DNA of 64,000 bases from Capitulum mitella. Its lineage: Eukaryota > Arthropoda > Thecostraca > Pollicipedomorpha > Pollicipedidae. The DNA lies in the NCBI GenBank assembly GCA_030062745.1, contig CP099846.1:22868701-22932700 (forward strand), given 5' to 3'. Position numbers and translations under genes: made by a program. This document shows, piece after piece, positions 60,001-64,000 of this stretch (within the stretch, counting starts at the first letter, position 1; the number at the start of each line of letters is the position of its first letter). The notes beneath the pieces were generated by a model. It was given only the letters and a program-made list of their open reading frames with translations. It was not told the DNA's origin and searched no databases.

Positions 60001-63000
60001 TTTTTCCGTCGTCGCATTTTTAACTGTCCTCGTAAGTGCTCAGTTCAATGGCGCCGTAATCCCGCACGGTGTGAAGTCTTTTCAGAGTCGGATACGAAGT
60101 TGCACATGACTGAAGGCCCCGTCGAGGCACGCCAGCGCCTCACACCAATCGCCGCTCCAGCCTGTTAGCCGCTCGCGTCACAAATGCAGCCTCCCTAAAG
60201 CGCCTGAAATCCGAGCGTAAACTGGTTCTCGCGGAGCCCGGTCGGAGCCCGCCGCCGTGGCCTCGTCCGCCCACCCAGCGGCGGCTATCAGCTGGCCGAG
60301 ACCTTGTCGATCTCAGCGCCGGCGTCTTATAAATACGGCCGAGAGGGCGACGGAGCAGGGTTCGGACTGCTGCATGCCTGCGCGGGTTGCCCGGCTGCGA
60401 CCGGACGTCGGCGTGGCGCCGCGCCTGGCCGGCCGGCGTCACGTGACGTCGCGGCGGACCCGCCGCCGCCGGGTAAGCCGGCGCGACGCGAGAAAAAGCC
60501 GCGAAATCCGTCGCGCCGCGGCGGCGGCGGCGTGCCTCCTGGGACCACGGCGCCGGTCCTCCGTAAACACGGTGCAGCCAGCCGGCCCGCCGAGGACCGG
60601 TGGTCCGGGGCCGCCGAGGGCCGCGGCCGCCTGGCCGGCGGCGCGTCTGCGCGCGCGCACCGGCGCGGCGCCCCGCCGCGAGCAAAAACGCCGCTGCAGC
60701 GTCCGCAGGCGGCTTCCCCGGCCAAATTGACGCTAATTGGGCGGCTGGTCACGAAAGCGGCGGCTGCGCACCGAGGCTGTGCGGGCTGGGCACTGCGCCG
60801 ACCAGCGACCGCAGGGCAGACCGGAGACAGACCAGCACCAGACCACCGGCAGAATCCGGCACAACGGCGAACGAGCATGCGAAGTTCGGCGACAAATTGG
60901 CGTTGGGCCAGCGGCAGACCGGCGACAGACCACCGGCGGAACGGCACACCGGTCACAGCGCAGCAACGAAACAGCAGCAGACCGACGGCAACCAACCCCG
61001 GACCAGCGGCCGGCCGGCCAGTTCGACTGCGCCCGGCCGCGGCGCTGCAGCGGAGCGGGCGACGCGCCGCCGAGATCGCAGATAACGGCCGAATTAACAC
61101 AGCGCCGGCGCAAGAGTCGCGCCGCCGCGGCCGACGGTGGGGTCGGCTCGCGGCCCGCCTCTCGCCGGCAGTGCGTGAACAAAGACGAGGCGCCGGCGGC
61201 GCGGAGAGTGCGCCGACCCGGCCTGTAATTCCCGGCCGCCCGGCGCGCCGCAATAGCTGCGTTTACAGCCGGCATTACGGCCGCATTCCGGGCCGGGTGC
61301 CGGCCGCCGCGCCGCCGGCGCATCGCGCATTCTTACGCACCCGCCGCAGGCAGGGGCCTGCGCAGGACGCCGGCGACGGGACCGCGCGGCCGCAAGCGCG
61401 GAAGGCTCCACGCGGCCCGGGGTCGGCGGCAACGTGTTCTGACCCGGAGACGGGTCGGCAGCGGCGCCGGGCCGTCAGCGGGCCGGGTCGCGACCCGCCG
61501 CCGGCGCCGCCTGCACCGGCCCCTGGCGGCGGCGACAACAAAGCGGGCCGCAGGAAGTGAGGCGGCCGCTCCCCCGCCCAGCTGATGGCGGCGCCGGAGT
61601 AAACAGCCCGGCCGGGCCGGCGCCGCGCCGCGTGCGGGCCGGCTGACGTCAGCGGCGAGAGGGGCGGGGGAGAGAGCGGCCCATTGTAGCGCCGGCCGGC
61701 CGGGCGGCGCCGAACGTCCCGAGCCCGCCCCGGCGCCAGTGGGTTCCAGATGTGTAGCGGCGCGCGGCCGGGCCTGGAGATAGAATCCGCGCCGTGCCTG
61801 ACACGAGCTCAGAGCAGCCGTGATGCCAGGGACACGGAGGGACACGGGGGAGAATGGCGCGTGGTGGGTTCGTGCAGGACAAAGTCGGGGGTAACGCGCA
61901 GGCAGCCACGCTGGACACCCGCGCGCTGCACATCAACAGCCTGCGGGCCTCTAAAGAACGGCAGACCTCCCGAAGCTACGGCAGGCCAACCGAAAGCCTG
62001 TCGCGTTGACAAATCTCCTCGGCTGATTCCAGGGAAGTGCGGCGGGCGCTGGCGCTGACAAAAAGACAGCCCAGGACCTGTTTGACAAAAAGCGGCGCTG
62101 TCCGCTCCCTCGCAGCGCCCCGCTAATGAACACCTGCCCTCGGCCGCGGCCGACCCGCGAACGGCCAAACGAGTACTGGTTCCAGGCCGGCCGGCTCAGA
62201 AAAACGCCACCGCCGCCATCTTGAATCATCGGGCAGCCCGTTTTTGCTGCCGGCGTCGGCTTTTGAAGCGGCGCGGCGGCCGCTTTGATCCGGCGCCCGG
62301 TCCAGAAAGTGTTACGTCACTGACTCATTGTTTGAATTATAATCTGAGCGTATCTCCGTGTAGCAATGGCCGCCTCGCGCCGCCGCGGCGGAAGGCGGCC
62401 CTGGGGCAATAGTGGCGCAGCCGGCGGCCGCGCTCGCCGCCGCGGCCGCGGACATGGCCTCCGCGCCGCCGCCGCCGGCCACTCTGCGCCGCGTCAAGGA
62501 TACTGTATTTATGAGAGAGCAGATAGGCCGGGGCGGGGCCGAGGCAGTTCTGGCGAACGGCCCCGCCGACCGCGCGCCAAGTCTGCGGTTTGCGATGCGA
62601 TCGCGGCTCGGGCGTGACGGCCCAATCGGTCAGCGATTGTAGTCAAAACAAATCAGCCGGGTATTTTGGCAGGATGAGGCAACCTTGGCCGTCCTGCGGT
62701 GGCCTCGCCAACGCGCGTCCTCGAGCCCAGATTCATTCATTCTCAGGCCAGGGTTGTCTGGTCAGTGTTTGCAGTGGGCTGGTCAGTGTCCTTGACATCC
62801 GTCTGCCCCAAAAAACGATGACGTCAGACCCGGGATGATGCGGCGCATGAACATTTGATGACTGAGTGGTCGTTATAAACACACGAATTGCAAGTTAAGA
62901 GGCGTGATAAAACGAGCACGAAACATCTCAGACTCGCAAACAACTGCGACGCTAAGTGCGTGAAAAGTCCATGGTGCGAAAGTGTGTCAATAAGCAGACA

Positions 63001-64000
63001 AAGACACTTCAAAACGAGAACAGGCTATCAACGAAATACACGAACCCCCCCCACACCTTAGTCAACACTTAATTGAGCCCGCCGCCAAAGGTGTCCGATT
63101 AGCGAGCCTCTCGACGGGCAAGCTCCATCCAAGGCCCCACAAACGCAGGGATCCACCCAAAAACACCCATTTACACACCCGCTGAGCGTCTGCGCCTACT
63201 TAAAACAGCCGAAGCGCCGCGCCCCCGCCGTCGCCGTCCCTCACCTCGTCGTTGTCGTCGGTCTCGTACAGGTGGGTCTCGTCCGTGGAGCTGGCGCACG
63301 GGTGGCCGCGGCAGCAGAAGGACGACCTCTGCGACCCCTCCAGCGCCGTGTGGGCGCAGTCGCTCTCCGAGACGAAGCCTGGAACGACGGCGGCGCCGTC
63401 AGCGACGCCCCCGGCGGACGGCGGCCGTTCGGCGAAAATCCGCGCCGGCCGCGGTCGGTAATCCCAGCAGCTTAGCGCCGCTCCGCCAAGTGGTTACGGA
63501 CCGCGCCGTGGGAAGCGCCGCCGGCGGCCGGGAAACTTCCCGGCCGGCGACCGCGGCTTCCCGACCGGCGACCGCCGTTCACCGGCCGGCAACTGCGGAA
63601 ACCGACCGCCCGCGAGCGGCCTGCGACCACTGGCTACCGGCCACTGGTCGCAGGCCTTCGCCGGTAGCCAGTCGTCGCTACCAGTGACTGCTACCGCCAC
63701 GGTTACCGGCACGGTTACCAGCCGGTGACGGTCGGGCGGCCGGGCGCGCGCGCCGTGCAGCCGTCACGTGCCGGCTGCGCGCTGCCGACGCGGCGCGGCG
63801 TAAAAACGGCGGCGGATGCGGCCGGCGGCGCGCGGCGGCCCGGCGGCGGCCGAGGCGGAACTGGCGACGCGCCGAGGGCATCCGGGCCGCCAGGGACGAG
63901 GACGGGGACGGGGAGACGGCATCCGACTCACAGCCGGCTGGCAGACGTGGGAGCGAGCGATTCGACGCCCCGCAGCCCTGGCTGCCGTGCGGAATGGACA
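53373..64000 (-). CDS. nkd: Naked cuticle, Dishevelled-binding Wnt antagonist (gene, 5' partial)
   Basis: Secure minus-strand exons in transcript order are 63245-63378, 59743-59895, 55275-55699 and 53373-54024, with a probable earlier exon from 63932 to beyond the window. They encode about 453 residues. Nkd is an inducible cytoplasmic and membrane-associated protein that binds the PDZ/basic region of Dishevelled and dampens Wnt/Wingless signalling. Evidence is the EFX domain FNFTLYDFDGHGKVTKDDIA with GLVKAIYEVV and KTINVKLTVTPE, which closely matches human NKD1 (FTLYDFDNNGKVTRED), and the histidine-rich C-terminus HHHMHEHVHHHYHHF. The single EF-hand loop has histidine at loop position 5 and aspartate at 12, so calcium binding by the canonical mode is doubtful, as is known for insect Naked. 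Phases agree at all junctions. The N-terminal myristoylation signal expected in the family is outside the window. Convergent with babo. Confidence 0.94.
54025..55274 (-). other. nkd intron, CpG-rich
   Basis: 1.25 kb of GC-rich sequence, densest in CpG at about 54250-54980. No exon seen on either strand. Confidence 0.7.
55275..55699 (-). CDS. nkd: nkd exon: second half of EFX domain and linker
   Basis: After CCACCTGTTGCAG it encodes DIAGLVKAIYEVVGSSV, KTINVKLTVTPEQRRLDAEA and, near the end, HLVEMLQHSMEKNNLMVNNL, then GTGAGT in phase 2. The first residues complete the EF-hand loop begun in the previous exon (intron between D11 and D12 of the loop). Confidence 0.95.
55700..59742 (-). other. nkd intron (4 kb)
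   Basis: Alternates AT-richer (about 55750-56500 and 58800-59700) and CpG-rich (about 56700-58750) parts. A short ACAAT array lies near 56530-56550 and a poly-G run near 57920. No exon seen. Confidence 0.7.
59743..59895 (-). CDS. nkd: nkd exon: first half of EFX domain
   Basis: In phase 0 after GTCCCTCCCGGCAG it encodes EACSVGSADTPRQVTP, a Pro/Ala/Ser stretch and DEFNFTLYDFDGHGKVTKD, then GTGAGT. The Dishevelled-binding EF-hand region begins here. Confidence 0.95.
59896..63244 (-). other. nkd intron (3.3 kb), largely CpG-rich
   Basis: CpG island from about 60240 to 62640. It contains TATAAATA at 60328-60335 (plus strand) and degenerate CAGACC/CGGCGACAGACC units at about 60815-60990. Long frames on both strands are compositional. 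Confidence 0.6.
60328..60335 (+). promoter_or_regulatory. TATA-like word in nkd intron
   Basis: TATAAATA followed by a CpG-rich region. It could serve an antisense or intronic transcript, but no initiator at the right distance and no gene downstream can be named. Confidence 0.2.
63245..63378 (-). CDS. nkd: nkd exon: N-terminal region
   Basis: On the minus strand after GTCGTTCCAG, entering in phase 1 and ending in phase 0 at GACGAG before GTGAGG. It encodes FVSESDCAHTALEGSQRSSF then CCRGHPCASSTDETHLYETD, a Ser/acidic segment before the EFX domain. This part is not conserved enough to recognise alone; the call rests on phase, GC3-rich codons and strong splice sites in the right order. Confidence 0.75.
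63530..63730. repeat. ACCGGCGACCG-type repeats with hairpin
   Basis: Degenerate direct units of GACCGGCGACCGC, followed by a 16-bp inverted repeat with one mismatch (63618-63633 and 63641-63656, GGCCTGCGACCACTGG type) around a 7-base loop, then CTACCGG/GGTTACC words. It lies in the nkd intron. Confidence 0.7.
63932..64000 (-). CDS. nkd: Probable upstream nkd exon, cut by window edge
   Basis: A strong minus-strand donor (GCT|GTGAGT) ends an open, GC-rich frame reading SIPHGSQGCGASNRSLPRLP, whose phase 1 end fits the phase 1 start of 63245-63378. The start lies beyond the window. No conserved Nkd motif is seen, so it may be chance. Confidence 0.4.

Noticed and set aside
60304-61560. A 418-residue plus-strand open frame
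   Set aside because: It lies in very GC-rich DNA where stops are rare, overlaps a 308-residue minus-strand frame, and its translation is low-complexity Arg/Ala/Pro/Gly without a domain. It also lies inside an nkd intron.

Overview
The window is animal nuclear DNA, most likely from an arthropod and probably a crustacean. Four conserved developmental genes are split by GT-AG introns whose phases match from exon to exon, and most coding exons are very GC-rich with almost every third codon position G or C. A barnacle-like genome would fit that composition, but this is a guess from base use and not from a species-specific marker. There are no bacterial features.

Layout, left to right. 1-6.3 kb: a GGAC minisatellite, unassigned DNA, a strong CpG-rich block (about 2.45-5.13 kb) with a perfect hairpin at its right edge, and a copy of a dispersed repeat. 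6.35-13 kb, plus strand: a spalt-like (sall) zinc-finger transcription factor, lacking a visible first exon; its last exons are uncertain. 15.58-17.38 kb, minus strand: a p66/GATAD2 (simjang) subunit of the NuRD/Mi-2 chromatin complex, with the whole 600-residue coding region in one exon, convergent with sall. 17.5-25 kb: repeat-rich intergenic DNA, including a hAT-type non-autonomous DNA transposon with an 8-bp target duplication. 25.2-31.6 kb: two long blocks almost or wholly free of CpG, on either side of a CpG-normal segment that probably holds the promoter of the next gene. 29.0-47.27 kb, plus strand: a complete ten-exon type I activin/TGF-beta receptor (baboon, ALK4/5 class), 516 residues. 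Its last intron carries a large inverted duplication of an unrelated gene fragment. 47.3-53.3 kb: GC-rich 3' flank, then a palindromic element and a tandem 650-bp duplication. 53.37 kb to the right edge, minus strand: naked cuticle (nkd), four secure exons and a probable fifth at the edge; its 5' end is outside the window.

How the genes relate: babo transduces Activin/TGF-beta signals to Smad2/3, nkd is a Dishevelled-binding antagonist of Wnt signalling, sall is a patterning repressor often downstream of such signals, and p66 belongs to a general co-repressor complex. They look like four independent neighbours in two convergent pairs (sall/p66 and babo/nkd), not an operon. The two points most worth following are the CpG-free blocks around the babo promoter and the long inverted duplication in babo intron 9, which could be transcribed as hairpin RNA.
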